Shown: positions 48,026 to 56,773 of the stretch, one piece after another
How the letters are laid out: the number at the start of each line of letters is the position of its first letter
Numbering within the stretch: the stretch's first letter is position 1
Assembly: GCA_002492465.1 (NCBI GenBank)
Contig: DKYT01000007.1
Coordinates: 1-64,000 of the forward strand
Length of the DNA stretch: 64,000 nucleotides
Direction: 5' to 3'
Source of the DNA: Lachnospiraceae bacterium UBA7093
GTDB lineage: Bacteria; Bacillota; Clostridia; Lachnospirales; Lachnospiraceae
Position numbers and translations under genes: made by a program
Notes under the pieces: generated by a model
The model's database searches: none
Told to the model about the DNA's origin: nothing
What the model saw: the letters and a program-made list of their open reading frames with translations, nothing else

Positions 48026-48152
48026 TTTTCTCCCCCTTTATTAGTTTCCTCATTATAAATTTAAATAGTTGCCTTGTCAATTTCCTTCCTATTTACTTTT
48101 ATAATCTCAGCCTGTAAAATAATATTATTAAAGGATAAAGGAGGATTCCCTT

Positions 48153-49577
48153 TTGTACAAATGTCCAAACTGCGGTGGTAATCTGAAATTTGACATTGCA
48201 ACCCAACAGTTGAAATGCGATTACTGTCTCACGCAAAAAGACCCATATGAAGTAACCAAAGAAAAGGACGCGGAAGAAAATACCCTCTTCGATGTAACCG
48301 TCTTTACCTGTCCTCAGTGCGGCGGCGAGATCATAAGCACCGACACTTCCGTTGCAGAGTTTTGCAGCTTTTGCGGCGCTTCCACGATTCTTGGCAGCCG
48401 CATCAGCAGAGAAAAAAGACCTTCCTATATTATTCCTTTTCAGCAGACCAAAGAAGCATGTAAACAGGCGTATATTACCAAAATGCGGCGCGCTCTTTTT
48501 GCGCCCAGTGAGTTAAAACACCAAAAATATATTGACGGCTTCCGTGGAATTTATATTCCTTACTGGACCTATACTATCTCTCAGAAAGGCACCATCCATA
48601 TCAATGGGAGCAAATCCTACCGCAGGGGAAATTATCTTTATACAGACCAATATGATCTGAGCGGTGAACTCGACGCATGCTATTATGATCTTTCCTACGA
48701 TGCTTCCTCCTCTTTTTCCGACAACATCAGCGAAAAGATCGCTCCCTACGATGTAAAGGGAACAAAGCGGTTTACCCCTTCCTTTTTGAGCGGATTTTAT
48801 GCGGACACGGCGGACGTTGACAGCTGCTTATACCAAAATGACGCCATCAAGCTTGCCAATTCCACCAGTCTGAATGCAATTATGCGGGAAAATGCTTTCA
48901 AGGGTATTACTGTGACCAGTAAAAAGAATGACTTTTCTCTTTCTTCCTCGCTTAATACCATTTGCAATCCTCCGGAACGCACCCTTTATCCGGTTTGGTT
49001 CATGTCCTATCGCAAGGGGGATAGAGTCGCATATGCTACGGTAAACGGGCAGACCGGAAAAGTCGCTGCCGATATTCCCATAGATATCAGAAAATATCTG
49101 CTTGGCTCCGGACTTCTTGCCCTCCCTATTTTCCTGTTGCTGAACCTCTTTTTTACTTTTAAACCCACAGCTACCCTTGTTTTTTCCCTTTTGTTAGCCG
49201 CTTTCACCTTCCTTGTATATCTGTTGGAAATCAAGCAGATTTATCATCGTGATATGCGGACGGATGACCGGGGCTATCAGTTCCGGCAGTCTCCCAACGA
49301 ACCGCAAAGCAAGAGCAGGAACACTGCTCCGGAAAGTATTCCCTCCACAGAACTTTTGAAATATGGCATCGGATTCTCCGGTTCCCTGGCCGCAATCATG
49401 ATTGCCATACTGATCTTTGTCATAAACCCTGTATCGGATTTATGGTATTACGGAGGCGCTATTGCCGCTTTTGCCGGCATCCTTGTCACTGTTATGGCAA
49501 TCATTCAAAAATACAATATCCTTGCCACCAGAAAACTGCCTCAGTTTGAGCGAAAAGGAGGTGATGACCGTGCCTAG
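48153..49577 (+). CDS. Zinc-ribbon membrane protein (TFIIB-like N-terminus)
   Basis: This 474-residue protein starts at TTG 48153, with AAAGGAGGA 9 nt upstream. The N-terminal zinc ribbons are YKCPNCGGNLKF...LKCDYC and FTCPQCGGEI...CSFCGAS. The middle soluble region contains GIYIPYWTYTISQKGTIHIN, typical of a Clostridia family with this layout. Four membrane helices follow at 335-470 (LLALPIFLLLNLFFTF, FSLLLAAFTFLVYLLEI, AAIMIAILIFVI, GGAIAAFAGILVTVMAI). The function is unknown. It overlaps the TPM-domain gene by 8 nt, so the two are made together. Confidence 0.75.
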   Translation: MYKCPNCGGNLKFDIATQQLKCDYCLTQKDPYEVTKEKDAEENTLFDVTVFTCPQCGGEIISTDTSVAEFCSFCGASTILGSRISREKRPSYIIPFQQTKEACKQAYITKMRRALFAPSELKHQKYIDGFRGIYIPYWTYTISQKGTIHINGSKSYRRGNYLYTDQYDLSGELDACYYDLSYDASSSFSDNISEKIAPYDVKGTKRFTPSFLSGFYADTADVDSCLYQNDAIKLANSTSLNAIMRENAFKGITVTSKKNDFSLSSSLNTICNPPERTLYPVWFMSYRKGDRVAYATVNGQTGKVAADIPIDIRKYLLGSGLLALPIFLLLNLFFTFKPTATLVFSLLLAAFTFLVYLLEIKQIYHRDMRTDDRGYQFRQSPNEPQSKSRNTAPESIPSTELLKYGIGFSGSLAAIMIAILIFVINPVSDLWYYGGAIAAFAGILVTVMAIIQKYNILATRKLPQFERKGGDDRA

Positions 49578-50400
49578 ACCTATCAGACAAATACTAATCC
49601 TGCTTCTGCTGATCAGCGGTCTTTGCTTTCCTCTGACAGTCCGCGCAGAGTCGGAGGAGGATCTTCAAAACGTTGCGTCTATCCTCTGGGAAAATCCGGA
49701 AACAGGCTTTCATGTTCTTTTAGAGGATGATGCACAGCTTCTCAGCCCTGAGGCACGCGCCAGGCTGGCGGAAGAAATGCAGCAGATCACTGCCTATGGA
49801 AATGTTGCCTTTAAATCTATTTCCTACAACAGCTATTCTGCCTCCTTCTATGCAAGCGAATTCTATTATGATACCTTTGGATCGTCAAGCGGCACCCTCT
49901 TCCTGATCGACATGGATAACAGGGAGATTTATATTTACAGTGACGGCGCTGTGTACAAAACCATCACAGACTCCTATGCCAACACCATCACGGACAATGT
50001 ATACCGCTATGCTTCCCAGGAGGAATATTACACCTGTGCTTCAGAAGCCTACCAGCAGATTCATGCACTTTTAGAAGGTCGTAAAATTGCACAGCCTATG
50101 AAATACATAAGCAATGCTCTGCTTGCGCTGATCCTTGCCGCACTGATCAATTACTTCCTGGCAAAGCAGCTATCCGGCTCGGCAAAGCCTTCATCCTCCG
50201 AAGTGCTGTCTGCCATTTCCACCAAATATGTGCTTTCCAATCCCCGGATACGACAAACCGGTCAAAGCAAGGTTTACTGCCCTTCCAGCAGCAGCGGCGG
50301 GCATAGCAGCGGCGGCAGTCACAGAAGCGGCAGTCATAGGAGCAGCAGCCATAGGAGCAGCAGCCATAGAAGCGGCGGTGGCGGCGGGCACCGTTTTTAA
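49570..50400 (+). CDS. TPM-domain protein with His/Ser/Gly-rich tail
   Basis: From GTG 49570, with AGGAGG 8 nt upstream, the protein is 276 residues. A signal peptide opens it (ILILLLLISGLCFPLTVRA). The TPM domain has GTLFLIDMDNREIYIYSDG and the YASQEEYYTCASEAYQQIHA helix. A membrane helix (ISNALLALILAALINYFLA) comes next, then a low-complexity tail of Gly, Ser, His and Arg (SGGSHRSGSHRSSSHRSS). TPM proteins are membrane-linked and often paired with a zinc-ribbon protein, as here. Histidine richness may bind metal. Confidence 0.8.
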   Translation: MPRPIRQILILLLLISGLCFPLTVRAESEEDLQNVASILWENPETGFHVLLEDDAQLLSPEARARLAEEMQQITAYGNVAFKSISYNSYSASFYASEFYYDTFGSSSGTLFLIDMDNREIYIYSDGAVYKTITDSYANTITDNVYRYASQEEYYTCASEAYQQIHALLEGRKIAQPMKYISNALLALILAALINYFLAKQLSGSAKPSSSEVLSAISTKYVLSNPRIRQTGQSKVYCPSSSSGGHSSGGSHRSGSHRSSSHRSSSHRSGGGGGHRF

Positions 50401-50434
50401 ACCGTGAATCCGGATTACCGTCTAGGCACGCAAA

Positions 50435-50478
50435 AAACGCTTCAAATGCCCATAGCATATTGGCATTTGAAGCGCTTT
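50435..50478. terminator. Bidirectional terminator between convergent genes
   Basis: AAACGCTTCAAATGCC and GGCATTTGAAGCGCTTT pair with one bulge around an 11-nt loop. It lies between the TPM gene (stop 50400) and the leftward hybrid kinase (stop 50483). Confidence 0.85.
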
Positions 50479-50482
50479 CTCA

Positions 50483-53050
50483 TTAATTCAAATAGCGATC
50501 CAGTATCTGCATAAGCCTGTTCATATCAAGAGGCTTCGCAATATGTTCATTCATGCCGCATTCCTTACTGCGCTGAATATCTTCCGAAAAGGCATCCGCC
50601 GTCATGGCAATAATAGGTAAATCTGCATCCTCCCTGTCCAAAGCGCGGATCTTCTGAGTCGCCTCGTATCCGTTCATAACCGGCATTCGGATATCCATTA
50701 AAATAATATCATAAAATCCAATCTCCGACTGGCTGAATTTCTCGAGACAAATTTTTCCGTTTTCCGCTCTTTCCATCTGGAAACCAACTTCACTTAAAAT
50801 CGCTTCTGCAATTTCCCAGTTCAAGTCGTTATCTTCTGCAAGTAGAATGCGTTTTCCCTGAAATTGAACTTCCACTTCCTGGCTTTCTGTTTTTTCCTCT
50901 TCTTCTCCCAACATATATGGCTTAAGTCCCAGGAATAAATTAGATTTAAACAAAGGTTTCGAGATAAATCCCTGTGCCCCCGCTTCCTTTGCTTCATCCT
51001 CAATATCGCTCCAGTCATAAGCGGAAATAATCAAAATAGGAACATCCTCGCCTAAATGCTTTCTCATTTCCTTTGCCGTCTCTAAGCCGTTCATATCCGG
51101 CATTTTCCAATCCAAAAGCACAATCTGATAATCATCATTATCCAGATGGTGCTTTTCTACCATCTGAATGGCTGTGTGCCCGTTCAAGGCCCACTCTGCT
51201 GTAATTCCGATCTCCTTTAAGAAAAGCACCGCACTGTTACACAGATCCTGATCATCGTCAACCACCAGCATTTTCCAGGGAGGAAGCATCATGTTTTCCT
51301 CATCCACGGTAGATCTCTCCAAATCCAGTATAATATGGAAATCACTTCCCTTACCCGGGCTGCTCTGAAGTTCTATGCTGCCCTCCATAAGATCTACAAT
51401 TGCCTTTGTAATCGCCATGCCCAGACCGGAGCCTTCTGTTTTATCTACCTGCTCTTTCTTTTCTCTGACAAATTTCTCAAATATATCCTGCTGGAACTCC
51501 GGCGTCATTCCAATGCCATTATCCTTTACACGGAAGTGGTAGCGCACATAAGCGCTTCCCTTAGGAGAATCCTCCTGCTCCATATAGACCTTGATTTCTC
51601 CATTTTCAGGCGTAAACTTAATTGCATTGGATAAAAGATTAATCAATACCTGGCTCAGCCGTACATTATCACAGTAAACATTTTCTGTCTGTACTTTTTG
51701 AATAAAAATATCAAAGTGTTGATTCTTCGCTTTTACCTGAGGCTGGGCTATATTTACAATGTTGTTCATGGTATCCCTAAGGGAAACCAACTGCATATTA
51801 AGGGACAGCTTTCCACTTTCAATTTTGGACATATCCAGCACATCGTTGATTAAGCCAAGTAAATGCTTACTGGACAATGCAATTTTCCCCAGGCAGTCCT
51901 TTACCCGCATGGAGTCATTGATATTTGCCTGGGCAATTGCCGTCATTCCTACGATTCCGTTCATTGGCGTACGAATATCATGGCTCATACTGGATAAAAA
52001 CTCACTTTTTGCTTTATTAGCACGGACTGCTTCCCGTTCCGCCGCATTCAGTTCGGCAAGCTGTTTCTGGGACATTCCGAAATACAAAATAAAGATCGCA
52101 AGAACCGCGGCAAGCATAATGCCGCCTGCCACCAACATTCTAAGCTGGCGTTGATTTCCCAGACGTAAAACCACCTCGTTTAGCAAACCGTCGGGCATAA
52201 CCGACAAAAGATACCACTCTGAATGCTGGAGATGGGTTAAGTACAGATGCTGGTGTTGACCCTTTATCGAAATAACCGTACTGTAATTTTCCTTATTCTT
52301 CATAGCCGCTTCTAATTCACGCACATACTGCTCCGGCTCTTTTCCGTTATACGTTTCAAATTCTTCTCTGATACGCTCAAAATAGCTATCCCGGAATGCT
52401 TCGCTGCTTCTGATGATAAAATCACCGTTTTTGTTGATAATATGGGAAAACAAAATAGCTTCTTTCTCATCCAAGGCAAGCATCTGCGCCAGCGAATCCA
52501 TCGGTATGCCAATCACCAGCACATCGCTGACTCCGCCGTTTTTCATGGGATAAGCCACCTCTTTCCCGAGCAAAAAAAGCTTTTCACCGTTTGCGTTGAT
52601 TCCGCTGCTGATCCTTATATCGCTTTTTTGCAGCATTTCCAGCAATTCGCTTTGCTTCTCTGCCTCTATAGGCTCTCCATAGATAGTATCACGTTCTCCC
52701 TCTTTCGTGTAAAGTCCCAGGTATTTGAAATCTCTAATTTCCGCTGAAAGCCTTAATTCATCCCTCAGCTTTTCGCTGTCCCCCAGTTCTACAAGATTCT
52801 CCGACTCAACACGCCTGACAACACCATCCACCTGCGCTAAATGCAGATCTATGACCGACTCGAATTTGCGCTGAAGCTGATTGCTCATCTCGGACATATA
52901 GATGTTACTGATCTCATTAATTGCCGCATCACTTCTATGACCCATTTCCACGCCAAGCCACAGAAAAACAACGGTACCCAATATAATGAGCCCAATAATG
53001 CTGCCAATCAAAAATCTCTTTGTCCTTCTTCCTATGCTGCTGCCTTTCAT
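50483..53050 (-). CDS. Hybrid sensor histidine kinase with two receiver domains
   Basis: This 855-residue protein has a membrane helix near residues 12-32 (FLIGSIIGLIILGTVVFLWL), an extracellular sensor domain (about 33-305) with a Cache-like layout, and a second helix near 310-330 (LVAGGIMLAAVLAIFILYF). The HisKA domain has MSHDIRTPMNGIVGM near 357. The ATPase domain has LSQVLINLLSNAIKFTPENG and EGSGLGMAITKAIVDLM. Two receivers carry Asp in VLLDWKMPDMNGLE and IILMDIRMPVMNGYE, with KPL motifs after each. It senses an external cue and probably ends in multi-step phosphorelay. No Hpt or output gene is adjacent. A promoter lies just upstream. Confidence 0.93.
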   Translation of the reverse strand: MKGSSIGRRTKRFLIGSIIGLIILGTVVFLWLGVEMGHRSDAAINEISNIYMSEMSNQLQRKFESVIDLHLAQVDGVVRRVESENLVELGDSEKLRDELRLSAEIRDFKYLGLYTKEGERDTIYGEPIEAEKQSELLEMLQKSDIRISSGINANGEKLFLLGKEVAYPMKNGGVSDVLVIGIPMDSLAQMLALDEKEAILFSHIINKNGDFIIRSSEAFRDSYFERIREEFETYNGKEPEQYVRELEAAMKNKENYSTVISIKGQHQHLYLTHLQHSEWYLLSVMPDGLLNEVVLRLGNQRQLRMLVAGGIMLAAVLAIFILYFGMSQKQLAELNAAEREAVRANKAKSEFLSSMSHDIRTPMNGIVGMTAIAQANINDSMRVKDCLGKIALSSKHLLGLINDVLDMSKIESGKLSLNMQLVSLRDTMNNIVNIAQPQVKAKNQHFDIFIQKVQTENVYCDNVRLSQVLINLLSNAIKFTPENGEIKVYMEQEDSPKGSAYVRYHFRVKDNGIGMTPEFQQDIFEKFVREKKEQVDKTEGSGLGMAITKAIVDLMEGSIELQSSPGKGSDFHIILDLERSTVDEENMMLPPWKMLVVDDDQDLCNSAVLFLKEIGITAEWALNGHTAIQMVEKHHLDNDDYQIVLLDWKMPDMNGLETAKEMRKHLGEDVPILIISAYDWSDIEDEAKEAGAQGFISKPLFKSNLFLGLKPYMLGEEEEKTESQEVEVQFQGKRILLAEDNDLNWEIAEAILSEVGFQMERAENGKICLEKFSQSEIGFYDIILMDIRMPVMNGYEATQKIRALDREDADLPIIAMTADAFSEDIQRSKECGMNEHIAKPLDMNRLMQILDRYLN

Positions 53051-53093
53051 CGCATTACCTCATCCATAACAGTTCTTTCCGTATATACTTAAA

Positions 53094-53122
53094 ATTATAA
53101 TTGGCGTCCTGTAAAAAGTCAA
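53094..53122 (-). promoter_or_regulatory. Promoter of the hybrid kinase
   Basis: On the minus strand TTGACT (complement of 53117-53122), 17 bp, TATAAT (complement of 53094-53099) lie 45 bp before the kinase start. Confidence 0.7.
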
Positions 53123-53136
53123 TTCTGTTACACAAA

Positions 53137-53178
53137 AAACACCCTCCTCACCAAACGTTTCCATCTGGCGGGGAGGGC
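53137..53178 (-). terminator. Terminator after the carbonic anhydrase gene
   Basis: On the minus strand GCCCTCCCCGCC and GGTGAGGAGGGT pair around a 12-nt loop, then TGTTTTTTGTG. It lies after the stop at 53204. Confidence 0.75.
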
Positions 53179-53203
53179 ATTTCTCATAAGCCATCAAAAC
53201 AGA

Positions 53204-53764
53204 TTAATCCAAAAACTCAACCTCGCCGCTGTCAATGTGGTAAACAGCGCCGCAGACTTTCAGTCTCTCTTCCGGCATACCAAGATTTTCCTTAATGGAA
53301 GCCACGCTTCTTTCCACATTCAAACGGCACGCGCGAAGCTCATCCTTTTCATCTCCGATTGCCTTCAGAATCTCATCGGTTATGTACTTAATGTAGCCTT
53401 CAGGTGCGCTGGTAATTGCCGCTCCTACTGCACCGCAATGCTCATGTCCTAATACCACTACCAGCTTACACCCCAAATGATCTGCAGCATATTCCACACT
53501 GCCCAGCTGATGCTTGTCCATTACATTGCCTGCCACACGAATCACAAATAATTCTCCGATTCCCGCCGAAAAGATTCCTTCAGGAATGACTCTTGAATCC
53601 GAACAGGTAACAACAATGGCATAAGGCGACTGTCCATTTTCACAGGTATCCTGCCTGATCTGCTGGGAAATATCGCCCGGATTGGTTGCCGCAGTGAGAT
53701 AGCGCCTGTTTCCTTCTTTCAATTTCTCCAATGCTTCCGCTGCGGATAGATTTTCTTTGTGCAT
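53204..53764 (-). CDS. Beta-class carbonic anhydrase
   Basis: From ATG 53764, with GGAGGAAAAT upstream, the protein is 186 residues. Zinc ligands are in VVTCSDSRV (Cys, Asp) and VVVLGHEHCGAVGA (His, Cys). It interconverts carbon dioxide and bicarbonate in the cytosol. Length is typical for the beta class. The genes on either side are unrelated, so it is probably a single-gene unit, with an upstream AT-rich promoter region near 53810. Confidence 0.95.
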   Translation of the reverse strand: MHKENLSAAEALEKLKEGNRRYLTAATNPGDISQQIRQDTCENGQSPYAIVVTCSDSRVIPEGIFSAGIGELFVIRVAGNVMDKHQLGSVEYAADHLGCKLVVVLGHEHCGAVGAAITSAPEGYIKYITDEILKAIGDEKDELRACRLNVERSVASIKENLGMPEERLKVCGAVYHIDSGEVEFLD

Positions 53765-53876
53765 ATTTTCCTCCGTTTCTGTCTCTCCGACTCTTTTCTT
53801 ATATACGAAGTATATCATAGTTCCTACGAAATTTCATCCATTTTCATCTTGAAATTCCTTCTCATGCACCTCAAAG

Positions 53877-54644
53877 TCAATACCCCCATATTTCATAGGC
53901 TGTATATTCACGTTCAAAATGGTATCCCAGCTTCTGGGCAAGCGCCACCGACCATTTATTCTGGGCATCCCAGCTGGCATACCAGCCTCTCTCCAGACAC
54001 TCCAGAATCAGCTTTGCCCCGCAGATATAGGCAAGCCCCTGTCTGCGGTACTCCTCCCTGGTATCAATCTCCACCTCTATTCCCTCCAGATACCCCGAAT
54101 AGGAACAGGCGCCGGATACTGGCTCGCCATCCTTCAGAATCACAGCCCCCAGTCCATGCTTCCGATACAGCTCATAAGTCTCATATTGTGCCGTCCAATC
54201 CCGGCACCATTCCAGCTTTTTACAACCGTAAAACAGCTCCTCATCCACCATTTTCAGGGAATATCCCTCGGGCAGCCCATCCACCGCCTGCTGAAGCCTT
54301 TCCCGGTCAAAAATGCCCGGCTCCTTTTTGATGGCGTAGCGGGTAACCTTCTTTGCCTTTTCGGGGTAGCAGCTTTCAATCATTTCCGCCCATCTTTCAT
54401 TTTGGGGAACCATAATCACAAAATCCTTTTTGCACTGCTCCGGCTTATATAACGCCAACTCCCTGCTTGGTTTCCCGGCAAAATAACAAAAATCGCCCAG
54501 CAGCGCCATCACGCTTTCCGGATTCTCCCCAGAGTCTCCATAGATCCTTCCCATAACCCCCTGAAGACAGGACCAGATCAGGGATTCCTGCCAGTTTTCA
54601 AACAAATCTGCCGCCTTTTTCATGTTCTTCACTTCATAGATCAT
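53877..54644 (-). CDS. GNAT-family acetyltransferase
   Basis: This 255-residue protein has an N-terminal domain (ENWQESLIWSCLQGVMGRIY) and a C-terminal GNAT domain with LGAVILKDGEPVSGACSYS, then EVEIDTREEYRRQGLAYICG, the acetyl-CoA pyrophosphate loop (RxxGxA). WDAQNKWSVALAQKLGYHFE follows, the usual final helix. The form with a GNAT_acetyltran N-terminal half is frequent in Clostridia. The acceptor is unknown. It abuts the ion channel gene (2-bp gap), so they share a transcript. Confidence 0.85.
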   Translation of the reverse strand: MIYEVKNMKKAADLFENWQESLIWSCLQGVMGRIYGDSGENPESVMALLGDFCYFAGKPSRELALYKPEQCKKDFVIMVPQNERWAEMIESCYPEKAKKVTRYAIKKEPGIFDRERLQQAVDGLPEGYSLKMVDEELFYGCKKLEWCRDWTAQYETYELYRKHGLGAVILKDGEPVSGACSYSGYLEGIEVEIDTREEYRRQGLAYICGAKLILECLERGWYASWDAQNKWSVALAQKLGYHFEREYTAYEIWGY

Positions 54645-54646
54645 TC

Positions 54647-55615
54647 CTATCCTCTCCTTTTCCCCTCCGGTTCGCTTTTCTGATACAACAAAATATCTTC
54701 CGCCCTGACCACATTTCCATCGGAGGGAAGCACCACCGCACCATTGCGCACAAAGGCAATTACATCGATGCCATACCTTTCTTCAATGGTCTGTACTGCC
54801 TGCCCTGCAAAAGGTCCCCCTTCCTCTACTGTAACGCTTACGGTTCCCCGGACATTTCCCCCGCCTCTTCCCCGGTTCTGTATCCGGGTATACTGCTCCA
54901 CGAAACCGGCGGAGATAATACCTGTGGGAATTGCCACCGCGCCCACGCCCAAAAAGGAAATGAGAATCGCCATTACTCTTCCCAATACCGTTACCGGATA
55001 AATGTCGCCGTAGCCTACTGTCAGAATCGTGGAGATGCTCCACCACATACCTGAAAAAGCGTTGTTAAACACCTCAGGCTGAACCTCATGCTCCGCGCTG
55101 TACATACACAGGGATGAGGCAAGCATTAACACCAGAATAATAAAGACCGAAGAAATGATTTGATTCCTTTTCTCATACAAAACCGAGGTAATCACATGGA
55201 AGGAGTCATAATAAGCATTGATTCTGAACAAATGAAAAATTCTTACCACCCGCAGCATCCGAAAGGCAACAAACCCGGACAGGAAGAAAAAGGGCAAAAT
55301 CGTAAAAAGATCCACGATCCCGTCAAAGGAAATCAGGAACCCTAACACAGCCCCCTTTTTGCCCCTGTCAGGATAAAGATATTCTGCTGTCCAGATCCGC
55401 AGCCCATACTCAATGCAAAAAATTGCCACAGTAACAGCTTCTATGGTTTTAAACACCGCCGTGTACTGTTGCAGTTCTTCAAAGGTTTCCATAAACAAGA
55501 CCCCAATATTGATCAAAATAACTGCCACTATAAAAATATCAAAGGCTCTGCTTATGAAATCATCTTTCTTCCCAATTTGAATAATGTCGAAAATTCTTTT
55601 CTTTCTTTTTTCCAT
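54647..55615 (-). CDS. Potassium channel with voltage-sensor-like domain
   Basis: From ATG 55615 the protein is 322 residues. Six membrane segments include VLINIGVLFMETFEEL and an arginine-bearing S4-like helix FRMLRVVRIFHLFRINAY. The pore has SISTILTVGYGDIYPVTVLG with the TVGYGD filter. The C-terminal soluble part (GIDVIAFVRNGAVVLPSDGN, then VVRAEDILLYQ) resembles RCK/TrkA-C domains. It conducts K+ across the membrane. The ATG at 55615, with GAGGAAGG upstream, is preferred over 55660. Confidence 0.9.
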   Translation of the reverse strand: MEKRKKRIFDIIQIGKKDDFISRAFDIFIVAVILINIGVLFMETFEELQQYTAVFKTIEAVTVAIFCIEYGLRIWTAEYLYPDRGKKGAVLGFLISFDGIVDLFTILPFFFLSGFVAFRMLRVVRIFHLFRINAYYDSFHVITSVLYEKRNQIISSVFIILVLMLASSLCMYSAEHEVQPEVFNNAFSGMWWSISTILTVGYGDIYPVTVLGRVMAILISFLGVGAVAIPTGIISAGFVEQYTRIQNRGRGGGNVRGTVSVTVEEGGPFAGQAVQTIEERYGIDVIAFVRNGAVVLPSDGNVVRAEDILLYQKSEPEGKRRG

Positions 55616-55827
55616 CTCGCCTTCCTCACATATCACCCCCATTATACAAAAGCGGCGCAAGAATTACTATAAAAATTTGAAGAAGCCGCCGTCCGCCTGT
55701 CAATGTAACCATTCATCCATATATTGACATAAGATACTTCCTCCCATCCTAATAAGCCTCTTCTATTTTGTCGATATATATAATGACTTATATAAACAGG
55801 AAACGGAGTTCCGGGTGGGTTATCAAT

Positions 55828-56661
55828 ATGAATATGATTTCTGGTGTATCTTCTTCTAATACCAAAAAAAATACTTATAAAAGCAGTAGCAGCTCTGCGG
55901 GTCGTCCCGTGTCCGTATCAAAGCCGCCGGTTAAGAAAACCAAACGTCTTTTTTATAACTTTAAACAGATTTCCGGCATGATTCTGCAATCCAAAAAGTC
56001 TTCCACCGCAAGGGCAGTGGTGTCCAAAGCGTTTGTCAAGGTTATGACCCTGCGCATGAAGTACCGCTCAGGGGTATATGACGACCAGGAGGTAGGGCAT
56101 GCCCTGATCCACGCGCAGCAGCTTGTCCGGATTGCCAAAAAGAAAATGAAACACCTGATGGAGGAAGAGCGGGCGGATAAAAATGGCGGTATCTGCGAAG
56201 GCGAGCTGGAGGATGAAGCCTTTGCTCTTGACCAGGAAGAATTCTATGATGAGAATGAACCTGAACTGAGCGAGGAAACCGTTAAAAAGCTGATGCAGGA
56301 GCTTCAGCAGCAAATCGAGGAATTAGAACGCGCTATGATGGAAGAAAGCGGGCTGGAAGATTTGTCTGAAGAGCTTATACAGGCAGGCGGGGATATGGAT
56401 CCTGCCGATTTAGACCTTTTAAAGAAAAAACATCGTGCCCAGGAACTGCGGGATATTATGGAAGCCGATCTGAAATATTTAAAAGCAATGTTTGATAAAC
56501 TGGCAAAAGAAAAGCAGGAAGGTTCTTCGAGTTCTTCCGGCAGTAACGATGGTTCCCGCTGCGAAGGCGTATCCTTAGAACTGGGGGGAATGGACGTGCC
56601 GGTGGACGCTGCGTCGGTTCCAGCCTCCATAGCAGGTGAAAATCTGGATCTCATGGCATAA
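55828..56661 (+). CDS. Serine-rich, acidic coiled-coil protein of unknown function
   Basis: From ATG 55828 the protein is 277 residues. The N-terminus is Ser/Thr/Lys-rich and flexible (ISGVSSSNTKKNTYKSSSSS). A helical domain follows (YNFKQISGMILQSKKSSTAR, then VGHALIHAQQLVRIAKKKMK), then acidic coiled coils (ELSEETVKKLMQELQQQIEE) and a Ser/Gly tail. I recognise no family. The start has only a GGGTGG ribosome site. Upstream, TAAT, 16 bp, GTCGATAT near 55751-55778 resembles a flagellar-type sigma promoter, a weak call. Confidence 0.6.
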   Translation: MNMISGVSSSNTKKNTYKSSSSSAGRPVSVSKPPVKKTKRLFYNFKQISGMILQSKKSSTARAVVSKAFVKVMTLRMKYRSGVYDDQEVGHALIHAQQLVRIAKKKMKHLMEEERADKNGGICEGELEDEAFALDQEEFYDENEPELSEETVKKLMQELQQQIEELERAMMEESGLEDLSEELIQAGGDMDPADLDLLKKKHRAQELRDIMEADLKYLKAMFDKLAKEKQEGSSSSSGSNDGSRCEGVSLELGGMDVPVDAASVPASIAGENLDLMA

Positions 56662-56773
56662 AAATATAAATGTTACATAAAATATTGCAGGCTGTATCAT
56701 GAAATAGTAAACAAGGCTCATGACAGCCTGTTCTTTTTGTGCTAAAATTGCTAAAGGACAGGGGGGATGCTGT

